Source: a virus
Virus record (IMG/VR): IMGVR_UViG_3300046665_000238
Coordinates: 1-42,459 of that record
Reading direction: 5' to 3' (one strand)
Length of the DNA stretch: 42,459 nucleotides
The notes beneath the pieces were generated by a model. The model searched no databases, was not told the origin of the DNA, and was given only the letters and a program-made list of their open reading frames with translations. Shown here piece by piece: positions 21,757 to 28,880 of the stretch (positions are counted from its first letter, which is position 1; the number at the start of each line of letters is the position of its first letter). A program made the translations under genes and the position numbers.

Positions 21757-22112
21757 GACGCCGCCCACAGGAGCTGCGCAAACGGATTGATCGGCCGACC
21801 CTTCCTCGCCGCACGCCGCGCATTGATGCGCCTCGCGTTGCGCTCGTAGTGGCGGCGCTGGATCTCTTTGTGCGTGTACGGCTTCGGCTGCCTAGCGTCG
21901 GGCTTGTCACCAAGGCGCCATACGGCTTCGAAGTTGCCGCGGCCCATCGGGCGCTCCCACTTGCAGATGTGGATCATCTTCTCGGCGTGCATCTTGTGGA
22001 TCGCCTTGTGCAGCCCGGAATGCGAGCAGCCGACCAGATCCTCGATCTCTTTTCGCGTGTAGTCGTCGTGTTCGAGAACCGACAGAACGGTTTCGCGGAT
22101 CGATAATTTCAT
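21753..22112 (-). CDS. Helix-turn-helix early protein, function unknown
   Basis: A 119-residue protein starting MKLSIRETVLSVLEHDD. The start at 22112 overlaps the NinB stop; the open frame upstream is a shadow of ninB. Residues 12-60 look like a winged helix (YTRKEIEDLVGCSHSGLHKA, then IHICKWERPMGRGN). The second half is very basic (HKEIQRRHYERNARRINARR). It may bind DNA or RNA. It lies between ninB and ninG. Confidence 0.6.
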   Translation of the reverse strand: MKLSIRETVLSVLEHDDYTRKEIEDLVGCSHSGLHKAIHKMHAEKMIHICKWERPMGRGNFEAVWRLGDKPDARQPKPYTHKEIQRRHYERNARRINARRAARKGRPINPFAQLLWAAS

Positions 22113-22558
22113 GCTGCCAACTCTCCCATGCCGGCCGGCGCCGGGTCTTTCCATTGAACGTTGTTCTCTGCTCCCCACGCGTACAGAAACTCGATGAACT
22201 CCGACGCATGGCGCTTGCTGAACTTGCGCGTCTGCACGCCGAGCTGCACGAAGCCGGTCCCGTCGAGATTCGGTACGATCGCACCGACTCCCTGTACTGG
22301 ATCGCCTTCAGCGGCCTTAATCCTGCTGAACGCATCGACTAGCAGGCGCTTCCACGTCTCCAGATCACGCATCGAGCCCATGAACGGCACTTGCCTCGCT
22401 ACGTCGGCGAACATGGCGTGATACTTCGCCTGCTGGTCGCTCGATTTCGTCGGCGGCTTCAGTTCGACCAGCCAACCGTCAGGGGCTTGGATGCATGCGC
22501 GGCTGGCAAGCTGGCGGGCCGTGGAATGTACGAGTCGATAAAGCTGCTTGTCGCTCAT
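22109..22558 (-). CDS. ninB: NinB recombination protein
   Basis: A 149-residue protein of the NinB (Orf) family, a mediator that helps load recombinase on SSB-coated single strands. Hallmarks: VELKPPTKSSDQQAKYHAMF, ADVARQVPFMGS, ETWKRLLVDAF, and the end QTRKFSKRHASEFIEFLYAW with NNVQWKDP. Length is normal for the family. It shares ATGA with the methyltransferase stop and lies two genes from ninG, matching lambda's nin region plan. Confidence 0.9.
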   Translation of the reverse strand: MSDKQLYRLVHSTARQLASRACIQAPDGWLVELKPPTKSSDQQAKYHAMFADVARQVPFMGSMRDLETWKRLLVDAFSRIKAAEGDPVQGVGAIVPNLDGTGFVQLGVQTRKFSKRHASEFIEFLYAWGAENNVQWKDPAPAGMGELAA

Positions 22559-23514
22559 GCCAGCAGCCCCATTTGCTCTTGCTTGACTGCGGGCGGCGGC
22601 TCGAATAACGACACTTGGCGCTGCGCCTCGTCGATGCGGCGGCAGGCAATATCAAAGTATTTCGGCTCGCGCTCAATACCGATGAACGAACGACCGAGGC
22701 GGGCGGCGGCTACGCCGGTTGTTCCAGAACCCATGAAGGGATCGAGGATCGTTTGTGCTGGAGAAATGTTGATAACAGTCTCCATCAGCGGCACCGGCTT
22801 CTCTGTTGGGTGGTTCTTGGAGGTCGGAACCGGGAACGTCAGCACGTCAGTCGCTATCGCGCCATTAGCCTTCGCCGCTCCACGCATCTCAGACAGAACC
22901 TTGTCGCGTTCAGCACGGGCTTCCGAAAGAGCAACTGAGATCTCGGTACCAAACCCGAGAAGGTCGCGCAGCTTCGCCTCTTGCTCGATCGTGGGCAGGC
23001 ATGCGCCTTCTTCCCACCGGTAGCAAAGGCCGGTCTTCTTTCCGCGCAGCGCCATATCGACTGCGCCCTTCGACATGCCAGCGGACTCACGAGCAGACGT
23101 CAGAAGATTGGAGAACGCCATAGACTTCGGTACCGCGAACTCTTGCGTCTTGTTCTCGTGGCAGTAGAACGCAGATTCGAAGGAATAGAACAGGCGGTCC
23201 TCAGCAATCTGGCCGCCGCCCTTGCTCCATATGATCTGCCGCACGTCTTCGTAAAGCGCCTCTAGAATCGGAGACACTATGCGGCGCGTCTTTTCTCCGA
23301 AGAAGATCACCGCGGAATCAGCCAGCATTGCGCATTGCGATGCCCATGCCATCGTGAATCGGGTGAGTACTCGCGCGTCCATGTCATCCCACGCTTCGTC
23401 TAGAACGCCATACGGCGGATCGGTGATAACCGCATCCACGCGATCGAGCGTCGGCAGGATCTCGCGGCAATCACCTAAATACAGCGTGGCCTCGCCGATG
23501 ATTTCTTTTTTCAT
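22555..23514 (-). CDS. DNA adenine methyltransferase (beta-type order) with inserted helix-turn-helix
   Basis: A 319-residue methyltransferase. Motif IV DPPY is at 32-35 and the SAM-binding motif I DPFMGSGTT at 258-266, with HPTEKP at 235-240, so the catalytic motif precedes the SAM motif. DPPY suggests N6-adenine; N4-cytosine cannot be excluded. Residues about 139-188 (ARESAGMSKGAVDMALRG ... PTIEQEAKLRDLLGF) look like an XRE-type helix-turn-helix inserted in the target-recognition region. No partner nuclease is near, so it is probably an orphan enzyme protecting phage DNA or affecting regulation. Confidence 0.88.
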   Translation of the reverse strand: MKKEIIGEATLYLGDCREILPTLDRVDAVITDPPYGVLDEAWDDMDARVLTRFTMAWASQCAMLADSAVIFFGEKTRRIVSPILEALYEDVRQIIWSKGGGQIAEDRLFYSFESAFYCHENKTQEFAVPKSMAFSNLLTSARESAGMSKGAVDMALRGKKTGLCYRWEEGACLPTIEQEAKLRDLLGFGTEISVALSEARAERDKVLSEMRGAAKANGAIATDVLTFPVPTSKNHPTEKPVPLMETVINISPAQTILDPFMGSGTTGVAAARLGRSFIGIEREPKYFDIACRRIDEAQRQVSLFEPPPAVKQEQMGLLA

Positions 23515-23738
23515 TGTGCTTTCTTGTCTGATTTAACGTACTTCCAAATCTCTGTCTTCGCCCGATCGGCCGCGTCATCCCCATGCTTGCCTCTCACGCG
23601 CTCGACGAGTTCCTTTGCGCGTCCAAAGTCACCGCGGCGCCCGTCATTCACCGCGGCCATAAAGCTTCGGAGGCATTCGGCGGCGGTCAGCACCAGCACA
23701 CCTGCGCGTAGTTCACTGTCCTGCGCATGAACCAACAT
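23511..23738 (-). CDS. Small early protein, function unknown
   Basis: A 75-residue, mostly helical protein with AAECLRSFMAAVNDGRRGDFGRAKEL-type sequence and a basic C-terminus (TEIWKYVKSDKKAQ). GGAAG lies ten bases before the ATG. It overlaps the methyltransferase start by four bases. I recognise no family with a known function, though similar proteins are frequent in early regions of phages. Confidence 0.55.
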   Translation of the reverse strand: MLVHAQDSELRAGVLVLTAAECLRSFMAAVNDGRRGDFGRAKELVERVRGKHGDDAADRAKTEIWKYVKSDKKAQ

Positions 23739-23806
23739 CCGTTTGTGCTTCCGTACTCGCTGTATGCGGATAAGTGAGGAACAATCAGGGTGTGCATGGC
23801 GGGCTC

Positions 23807-24301
23807 CTAGCGGATGTCGAGTCGTTGGCCGCGCACTAGGCGGCAGCCGGGCACTTCGAAGCCGTCTTTCAGGGCGGCGGCGATCAGCTTCTTGTCGGGC
23901 GCAGGGGCGGGCGGAAGCGGCTCCGTCTTGTATGCGGCCGGGATCATCGACTCGTCGTCGATTGCAACGCTAGGCGGGTTCAGCGCGATCTTGATCTTGA
24001 AGAACGGCGTTTCGATCTTGTCGCGGCCGGCCAAGGTGAGCCCGTCCATCAGGTACTTGCGGATACGCTCAGCCCGGTTTTCCATCGCCTTCGCGCGCTC
24101 GACCATGGCCTTTGCGTGCGCCTTGATCTGCTCGGCCGTCGCTTCGAGGTTGCGCGCGACGAATGCCGTGTTCATCGCCTTCGTTTCCAGATCGCCGCTG
24201 ATCGCTTCCAGCGTGTCGCAGAACGTCTGATCGTCCAATTCCAGGTCTTCGAGCTTCGCCGCGTCTGCGCGGTACTCGGCGGCTACTTGAAACAGGTTCA
24301 T
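23807..24301 (-). CDS. Gp157-family phage protein
   Basis: A 164-residue protein of the Siphovirus Gp157 family. Residues 15-110 are a long coiled coil (AKAMVERAKAMENRAERIRKYL), then a beta part with FFKIKIALNPPSVAI, and the ending DKKLIAAALKDGFEVPGCRL with LVRGQRLDIR, which is diagnostic. The family is linked by experiments in other phages to resistance or recombination-related roles, but its action is unsettled. It lies in the recombination block between SSB and the methyltransferase. AAGGAAC precedes the start. Confidence 0.88.
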   Translation of the reverse strand: MNLFQVAAEYRADAAKLEDLELDDQTFCDTLEAISGDLETKAMNTAFVARNLEATAEQIKAHAKAMVERAKAMENRAERIRKYLMDGLTLAGRDKIETPFFKIKIALNPPSVAIDDESMIPAAYKTEPLPPAPAPDKKLIAAALKDGFEVPGCRLVRGQRLDIR

Positions 24302-24375
24302 GTCGGTTCCTTTGTGTTCCGATTGTCGTATCGGTTATCAAATAATAGCGCGAAATACTCCTGCCATAGTATCCG

Positions 24376-24615
24376 TTATGGATAAATTTTCGCTATGATC
24401 GCGCGGGTCCGATTAAGCTCGTCCTGCTCGCGCAGCTTGAGGATCGTGCGCAGCGTGTCGCGTCGGATCTGGCTCTCCCCGACGTCGATCTCGGCTTGGC
24501 GCAGTTGCTCGCGGATCACGGACATTGGCACTTCAGTTACCGGCATGTGCTCGAATGCTTGCGCCCGATCTGCGGCGCTGTCGATGTCGGCGAATAAGTT
24601 GGTCGTCTTGTTCAT
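24376..24615 (-). CDS. Small early protein, function unknown
   Basis: A 79-residue acidic, helical protein (MNKTTNLFADIDSAADRAQA ... LREQDELNRTRAIIAKIYP). The RRDTLRTILKLREQDELN part could be a short coiled coil. It overlaps its upstream neighbour by ATGA. The 74-base gap that follows contains a small ATCC-N5-GGAT dyad and a degenerate copy of the GATAC operator (24316-24332), so the Gp157 gene may have its own promoter. Confidence 0.5.
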   Translation of the reverse strand: MNKTTNLFADIDSAADRAQAFEHMPVTEVPMSVIREQLRQAEIDVGESQIRRDTLRTILKLREQDELNRTRAIIAKIYP

Positions 24616-24893
24616 TTCAGATCCTGGATAGAAATTCTCGCGATTGGCTGATCACCTTGCATGATGTCAAGAAGGCTGATTCCGCTGATGCCATCGTCTA
24701 GCCATGTGAATCCGTCATTGCTAAACGCAACCGCACCGGGTATCCCAAGCAATTCGTTCATATCCGAATTGAATTCGCTGCTATTCCGAGCGATTTCAAG
24801 CCATGTCTTGAAGTCCGACAGGCATGCGTCGATTGATTCGGCGGGCACGGCTAGGAAGTCTTTCACCGTGTTCAGTCGATACTCGCTAGTCAT
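24612..24893 (-). CDS. Small acidic early protein, function unknown
   Basis: A 93-residue acidic protein (KDFLAVPAESIDACLSDFKT, then FSNDGFTWLDDGISGISLLD). It is AT-richer than its neighbours by eye, which hints at a recent arrival. It overlaps neighbours on both sides by four bases. No family recognised; small acidic phage proteins sometimes mimic DNA, but nothing specific shows it here. Confidence 0.5.
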   Translation of the reverse strand: MTSEYRLNTVKDFLAVPAESIDACLSDFKTWLEIARNSSEFNSDMNELLGIPGAVAFSNDGFTWLDDGISGISLLDIMQGDQPIARISIQDLK

Positions 24894-25129
24894 GATTCAC
24901 TCCGTACGATGCCGCGCCATTCGAACCCGCCTGCATGCTCTGCTGCATCGCTGCGAGTTCCTTTCCAATGTTCCGCTTCACCTGGCGTTTGCGCCGACAG
25001 GCACCAGTACCAGCCATTCCACCAACTGAACCACTTGCTCAGCTTGCCGTTAGGCTTGATGCGGACTTCGTACACGCCGATGTGAACAGGCGTGATAGCC
25101 CGTGGAAACCACTCTGTTAGCTCCCCCAT
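24890..25129 (-). CDS. Trp-rich small phage protein, function unknown
   Basis: A 79-residue protein with nine Trp, built as EWFPRAITPVHIGVYEVRI, WFSWWNGWYWCL and FEWRGI. This 'P...P.r.GvYev...W...W.G..W' layout is frequent in small early phage proteins with no known function and suggests a compact beta fold. GGAGAAAAGC precedes the ATG. It shares ATGA with the next gene. Confidence 0.6.
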   Translation of the reverse strand: MGELTEWFPRAITPVHIGVYEVRIKPNGKLSKWFSWWNGWYWCLSAQTPGEAEHWKGTRSDAAEHAGGFEWRGIVRSES

Positions 25130-25177
25130 GCTTTTCTCCTGGCGCCGCCCGCGCGTGGCAGGCGGCGCATGTGTGGT

Positions 25178-25627
25178 CTAGAACGGAATGTCGTCGTCCA
25201 TTTCGTCGAAGCCTTTGCTACCGCCGTACTGATCGCCTGCCGGCGCAGGGGCTTGCTGCTTCTTTTCCGGCTTCGCTTGTTGCGATCCTTCTGCCCGGCC
25301 GCCGAGCATCTGCAACTGGTCGACGTTCACCTCGACGGAATACTTGTCGGCGCCGGCCTGGTCCGTCCACTTGCGCGTTCGGATGCGTCCCTCGATGTAG
25401 ACCGAAGATCCTTTCTTGAGGTAGTCGGCCGCGACCTGTGCGAGACGTCCGAACAGGTTGCAGCGGTGCCATTCGGTGTGCTCCTTCACCTCGCCGGACG
25501 CCTTGTCCTTCCACTTTTCGGTGGTGGCGACGCGCAGGTTTGCAACGGCATCGCCGCTCGGCAGGTAGCGCACTTCGGGATCGGCGCCAAGGTTGCCGAT
25601 GATGGTGAGTTTGTTGACGGATGCCAT
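25178..25627 (-). CDS. ssb: Single-stranded DNA-binding protein
   Basis: A 149-residue SSB with the bacterial OB fold: [55 protein letters not shown], and [15 protein letters not shown] Gln/Pro/Ala linker leads to the acidic tip DEMDDDIPF, the tail that recruits partner enzymes. It probably serves phage replication and works with NinB and the Sak4-like ATPase encoded next to it. The start follows the ATPase stop after three bases. Confidence 0.96.
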   Translation of the reverse strand: MASVNKLTIIGNLGADPEVRYLPSGDAVANLRVATTEKWKDKASGEVKEHTEWHRCNLFGRLAQVAADYLKKGSSVYIEGRIRTRKWTDQAGADKYSVEVNVDQLQMLGGRAEGSQQAKPEKKQQAPAPAGDQYGGSKGFDEMDDDIPF

Positions 25628-25630
25628 TAG

Positions 25631-26548
25631 TTATGCTCCTGCGGTTTCGGGTGCTTTTTGCTCGGCGAGTTTTGCCGCGCGCGCTGCTTCGCGCGCTGCC
25701 TTGTACGCCTCGATGGATTGGTTTGCTTCTTCGACCTTGCTGCGCAGCAGATCGCCGACACTGGCGATGGCGAACTTCTCGCAGAACTTCTGAGCGGGAA
25801 GCCCCGCCTCGGCCATCGTCGACAGCAAGTCGTCGCGCTCTGCGGTCGATACCTTCTGCGGCTGTTCCTCGCCCGATTCGAGCCACGCCAGCAACTCGGC
25901 GCCGGTTTCCTGGCTGACCTTGAAGTAGCGTCCGTCGAACAGGGAAGTGCGGTCTTTGCTTGCGCTGGCGACGTGCGCCATGTCGATGTCGAGCATCACA
26001 GTGAATTCGTATTCCATGCCGTCGCGCTGAACCGGTGCGAGCCCGACCTTCTTCGGCGTCTGCTTGCCGCGGTCGTTCGTTTCGAGCACGTATTCCTGCT
26101 TGGCGCGCATCGTCGCGATGATGTGGCAGGGGCTCTTGAGCATCGCCTCGACGAGCGAGTTGTGCTCGGGCGTGATGGTGCGCCACGCCGCGAACCCGTT
26201 CGCCTTGCCGCTGTCGGCGATCTTGCCTTGCTTGTCGAGCAGGCCGCCGTCGCCGGCCCATGCGTGCGTCAGGCTGTCGATGATGATCGTCGTGTATCCT
26301 GCGGCCTCGAATGCCTTGATGGCTTGCAGGTACTTCGGCACGGTGTACGGCGCCTCGATTGCGATGATGTCGTAGTCGCCGAGGTCCGCGTACAGATCAG
26401 CAGAGCCGTGTTCGGTGTCAATGACGCCGACCTTCCCGCCAATCCCGAAGGCCAAGAGCAGTGCGGAATACGTCTTGCCCGCTCCGCTCGGTGCTGCGAT
26501 GCCGAGCCTGAGTTTCGCCTTCTTGCGCTGCGCTTTCCGGATTTCCAT
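25631..26548 (-). CDS. Sak4-type RecA-fold ATPase (recombination)
   Basis: A 305-residue ATPase. I set the start at ATG 26548 (MEIRKAQRKKAKLRLG) with GGGAG upstream; the open frame reaches 26596. Walker A APSGAGKT is at 19-26, Walker B TTIIIDSLTHAW near 85-95, and the RecA-like core ends about residue 205; a helical, Ala-rich C-terminus follows. Sak4-like proteins are single-strand annealing recombinases that need SSB, and ssb lies directly downstream. An AAA_24 label would describe the same fold. The upstream small frame 26418-26627 overlaps its 5' end. Confidence 0.85.
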   Translation of the reverse strand: MEIRKAQRKKAKLRLGIAAPSGAGKTYSALLLAFGIGGKVGVIDTEHGSADLYADLGDYDIIAIEAPYTVPKYLQAIKAFEAAGYTTIIIDSLTHAWAGDGGLLDKQGKIADSGKANGFAAWRTITPEHNSLVEAMLKSPCHIIATMRAKQEYVLETNDRGKQTPKKVGLAPVQRDGMEYEFTVMLDIDMAHVASASKDRTSLFDGRYFKVSQETGAELLAWLESGEEQPQKVSTAERDDLLSTMAEAGLPAQKFCEKFAIASVGDLLRSKVEEANQSIEAYKAAREAARAAKLAEQKAPETAGA

Positions 26549-26627
26549 GGTGCTTCTCCCGTTGGTCAAGTTCGTACTGCTGTTGCTCGTCTTCATGCTG
26601 CTGTTGAATCCACTCGGCGCCGCTCAT
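26418..26627 (-). CDS. Possible small acidic/Gln-rich protein overlapping the Sak4-like gene
   Basis: A 69-residue frame starting MSGAEWIQQQHEDEQQQYEL, on an ATGA junction with the preceding mini-gene. The first 27 residues look like a real charged helical phage peptide; the rest is read out of frame over the first 131 bases of the Sak4-like gene. Either a truly overlapping gene, or a translational bridge to the ATPase start. Moderate to low support. Confidence 0.38.
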   Translation of the reverse strand: MSGAEWIQQQHEDEQQQYELDQREKHHGNPESAAQEGETQARHRSTERSGQDVFRTALGLRDWREGRRH

Positions 26628-26716
26628 GACAGCAGCCTCACGTTCTCGTAGGCGGCCCAGGCACTCGCGCCGAAGCAGATCACGGCGGCGACGCACCAAT
26701 CAATTACGGTTTTCAT
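26624..26716 (-). CDS. Thirty-residue membrane peptide
   Basis: Starts MKTVIDWCVAAVICFGASAW, a single hydrophobic segment, and ends AAYENVRLLS. The start lies inside the last codons of the upstream gene (17-base overlap) and the stop overlaps the next ATG. Such mini membrane proteins are common in phage early operons. No function known. Confidence 0.5.
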   Translation of the reverse strand: MKTVIDWCVAAVICFGASAWAAYENVRLLS

Positions 26717-27089
26717 GGCTGATCTCGTCGATTTCGTCGCGTAGGACTCGCGCACGGTTGACCAGAAGGGCAAGCCAGCCATCGGCGGCGGCTTCGGGGA
26801 ACTTGGCCGCGAACACGTTCCACTCAAGATCAAGGTTCATCAGAAGGGCGTACATGTCCGCGGTCTTTTCGGCGATCCGCATCTGCTTGTGGATCTCGAC
26901 CAGCTCGACGACGGGGCACAGGTGCTCGTCGCCAGCCTTGCGAAGTTCGGTCATGAAAACCGACTGGGGAATGCTTACAATCATAGGATCACTCACAGGC
27001 AAATTTTTACGCGCAACAGGGGCCTGTTGCGGGCGAAAACCTGCGGTGAAGCGTAATAAGCCAATGCGGGCTAGGGTTTGCGGGTTCAT
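26700..27089 (-). CDS. First gene behind promoter P2, function unknown
   Basis: A 129-residue protein from ATG 27089, which has GGAAGGAA seven bases upstream. Residues 1-35 (MNPQTLARIGLLRFTAGFRP) resemble the P1 leader peptide in position and DNA; residues 36 on (MIVSIPQSVF ... HKQMRIAEKTADMYALLMNL) look like the folded protein, helical throughout. A perfect 8-base inverted repeat (GCAACAGG, 27013-27030) lies in the leader-like part and could form an RNA hairpin ahead of the internal ATG 26984. So either one gene or a leader fused to a gene. Confidence 0.6.
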   Translation of the reverse strand: MNPQTLARIGLLRFTAGFRPQQAPVARKNLPVSDPMIVSIPQSVFMTELRKAGDEHLCPVVELVEIHKQMRIAEKTADMYALLMNLDLEWNVFAAKFPEAAADGWLALLVNRARVLRDEIDEISHENRN

Positions 27090-27133
27090 CGTGTTTTCCT
27101 TCCTTCGTTGTGGTTGTGTGTTGCGATGACTGA

Positions 27134-27162
27134 AGGATACGACAACGGTATCGTAAACGCAA
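27134..27162 (-). promoter_or_regulatory. Promoter P2 with dyad operator in the spacer
   Basis: Minus strand: -35 TTGCGT (27162-27157), 17-base spacer, -10 TATCCT (27139-27134). The dyad, read on the plus strand, is GATACGACAACGGTATC. It matches P1's dyad in 15 of 17 positions. It would drive the recombination block from 27.1 kb leftward. Confidence 0.75.
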
Positions 27163-27192
27163 GCAGTGAGCGTAAGTTTTTTGTGCGCGTGC

Positions 27193-27795
27193 TCACACTT
27201 CGCGGGCGACGTATCCGCGACGTTCGAACGCCGGCCGTAACTTCGTGATGGTCGACTCGCGTAACTCGGCGATCACCGGCGCGATCTTCGCCGCCACGCG
27301 CGAGGCGGTCATCGGGTTGACGCCACACTCGCGTGCGATCTGCGCCTGGCTCGGCGCGTACCGTTCACCGAAGACGAATTCGCGCATCAGCAACATGCGG
27401 ACTAGCGAGCGGTTCCGGTTGACGTGTTCGAACTTGCACGTCAGGCGCTCGATCGCCTTGTGTCGCTCGCCATGCTCGCCGCCATAGGAAGCGTCTAGGA
27501 CGGCTTGCTGGTCCGCGCTGGTGTGACTGGATATGACATCGAGGATCAGGCCAGCCTGCGCCCGTTTCTCGCTCGCGGACAGGATCATCCCCCCGACCTT
27601 GCCGGTGTATTCCTTGATCTCGCTCGCCTTCACTCCTGCTGTGGATCTCCAGTGGTACGCAAACGACAAGACTCCTTCCATGTCTCTAAACAGGCATACC
27701 TTTCGCACCGCTTCGTCATCGAGCGAAGTTGAGCACAAAGTAAGGTTGTGCCGCAGAGCGAAATCTTCCCGACTGACCACACGCATCCCCGACAT
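27193..27795 (-). CDS. Helix-turn-helix regulator-like protein
   Basis: A 200-residue protein with no enzyme motif. Its C-terminal quarter (APSQAQIARECGVNPMTASR, then VAAKIAPVIAELRE) is a clear helix-turn-helix. The N-terminal part is mixed (LFRDMEGVLSFAYHWRSTAG). It is encoded immediately upstream of promoter P2, so it is a candidate for the protein that reads the GATAC dyads, or for a Q-like late regulator; neither is shown. GAGGAACGGAC precedes the start. The dyad sits 40 bases beyond its stop. Confidence 0.6.
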   Translation of the reverse strand: MSGMRVVSREDFALRHNLTLCSTSLDDEAVRKVCLFRDMEGVLSFAYHWRSTAGVKASEIKEYTGKVGGMILSASEKRAQAGLILDVISSHTSADQQAVLDASYGGEHGERHKAIERLTCKFEHVNRNRSLVRMLLMREFVFGERYAPSQAQIARECGVNPMTASRVAAKIAPVIAELRESTITKLRPAFERRGYVAREV

Positions 27796-27868
27796 GTCCG
27801 TTCCTCGTTTGTTATCAAAACCTCTAATGGGTCCCGGTATTCATGCTGTCGTAACGGCGTAGGAAACT

Positions 27869-27967
27869 TCACACGTCGTCCCGTTTCGGCTCTGGCTTCG
27901 GCGCCGGGATAGTCCAAGCGCGCGACATGACGGAAAAGAACATCCATAGGGCGAGTAGAGGGTTCAT
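27869..27967 (-). CDS. Thirty-two-residue membrane or leader peptide
   Basis: MNPLLALWMFFSVMSRAWTI followed by a Pro/Lys tail. AGGAGACGAA precedes the ATG, which overlaps the stop of the 56-residue gene. One short hydrophobic segment. Function unknown. Confidence 0.5.
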   Translation of the reverse strand: MNPLLALWMFFSVMSRAWTIPAPKPEPKRDDV

Positions 27968-28134
27968 TTCGTCTCCTCTATCACGCGGATCTCAACAGCC
28001 GGGCCATGCGCCGACAGAATCGCGTTCTGCGCCCACCTGACCAGCTCGACCAGGCTCTCGACTCGGCCGCTGATGTTCAGATCGCACGCACGACGCGCGG
28101 CTTCCTGCGGGGTGATGCCGATCAGTTCGTTCAT
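27964..28134 (-). CDS. Small helical early protein, function unknown
   Basis: A 56-residue protein, MNELIGITPQEAARRACDLN and later SLVELVRWAQNAILSA, ending VIEETK. AAGGAGCAAGC gives a strong ribosome site. It overlaps both neighbours (ATGA). Mostly helical with no recognised motif. It is clearly part of the coupled chain of small early genes. Confidence 0.6.
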   Translation of the reverse strand: MNELIGITPQEAARRACDLNISGRVESLVELVRWAQNAILSAHGPAVEIRVIEETK

Positions 28135-28391
28135 GCTTGCTCCTTGGGCTCAAACCAGTGGCCTTCTTTCCCGCAGCGTCGGTGCGGTGGGAATGTCTTT
28201 TTCCACCACAGGAACGAAACGGTGGAGTCCGATCCGTTCCTGAGAATGTCGCAAAACTTGAACGATCGGCGATGCTCTCCTGTCACCGGGTCGGTGATGT
28301 CGAATGCTTTCGGCGAGCTGCACGTCCAGTAATCCGGGCCGTGAGGGTATTCGCGGGGATCGGCGTGCTTGCAGTCCTTGCAGAAGTTCAT
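28131..28391 (-). CDS. Cys-rich small early protein (probable zinc binder)
   Basis: An 86-residue protein starting at ATG 28391 (MNFCKDCKHADPREYPHG); the longer open frame is a shadow. Cys residues come as CKDC, WTCSS, KFCDIL and RRCG, enough for one zinc site, and it contains FDITDPVTGEHRRSF. This 'CkdCkh ... W.C.. ... vTG ... C...R' layout is common in early phage proteins of unknown role. It shares ATGA junctions on both sides. Confidence 0.65.
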   Translation of the reverse strand: MNFCKDCKHADPREYPHGPDYWTCSSPKAFDITDPVTGEHRRSFKFCDILRNGSDSTVSFLWWKKTFPPHRRCGKEGHWFEPKEQA

Positions 28392-28681
28392 GCTGCCTCC
28401 AGCACGGTTTGTCCGAGAAGGCGCGCCCGGCATGCCGCCTGCATCGCTGCCAGCGTTTCTGCTCCGCGGAACACGCTCACACGCTCGACATGCTTGTGGC
28501 GCCACACAACGTGTAATCGCGAGCGACCGGGAGTCATCTTCTCGACCTTGCCGCGCGTATGAAGTCGGCCGAGCGAATCGCATACGCTGAACTTGTTTCC
28601 GTCGATGGCTCGGGCGATTTCATCCGGCGTCGCGCCTTCGGGATTCGCTTCGAGGTAGGCGAGGACTTCTGGCATGCTCAT
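28388..28681 (-). CDS. Winged-helix early protein, function unknown
   Basis: A 97-residue protein whose first 55 residues form a neat winged helix: MPEVLAYLEANPEGATPDEI, IDGNKFSVCDSLGRLHTRGK, then a basic wing (RLHVVWRHKHVERV). The start lies on the stop of a 13-codon leader (28678-28719). It may act as a regulator within the early operon. Length and fold agree with many small phage DNA binders. Confidence 0.6.
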   Translation of the reverse strand: MSMPEVLAYLEANPEGATPDEIARAIDGNKFSVCDSLGRLHTRGKVEKMTPGRSRLHVVWRHKHVERVSVFRGAETLAAMQAACRARLLGQTVLEAA

Positions 28682-28719
28682 GCGGACCTCCTGCGTAACG
28701 CCGTGTTTTGTGTGCTCAT
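28678..28719 (-). CDS. Possible 13-residue leader peptide
   Basis: MSTQNTALRRRSA, preceded by GGAG and ending on the ATG of the winged-helix gene; an AGGAGG inside its last codons serves as that gene's ribosome site. It could couple translation. Too short for independent proof. Confidence 0.35.
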   Translation of the reverse strand: MSTQNTALRRRSA

Positions 28720-28811
28720 TTAAGGCTCCCGTGTTTGTATATTTACAACGCGACCAATATTTTTTGACCGCGCTCTCTAAAAGATCCGCTCAAACTCAAC
28801 TATCGTTTAGA

Positions 28812-28828
28812 GATACGATCAGTGTATC
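28812..28828. promoter_or_regulatory. Fourth GATAC-type dyad operator
   Basis: GATACGATCAGTGTATC, the same GATAC-N7-GTATC dyad as in P1, P2 and P4, in a 160-base gap between the 84-residue gene and the leader at 28719. A TATCTC lies at the -10 position on the minus strand, but the TTGCG -35 is missing (GCCCAC there), so it may be an operator without its own strong promoter. Confidence 0.6.
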
Positions 28829-28880
28829 CTAAGTGGGCGTGACTTTGTGTGTTTTATCAGGCAAAACGAGACCTTTTTTA

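Noticed and set aside
23687-23797. A 36-codon leftward frame with AGGAG upstream, overlapping the 75-residue gene
   Set aside because: Almost fully overlaps a better gene; the peptide has no recognisable features.
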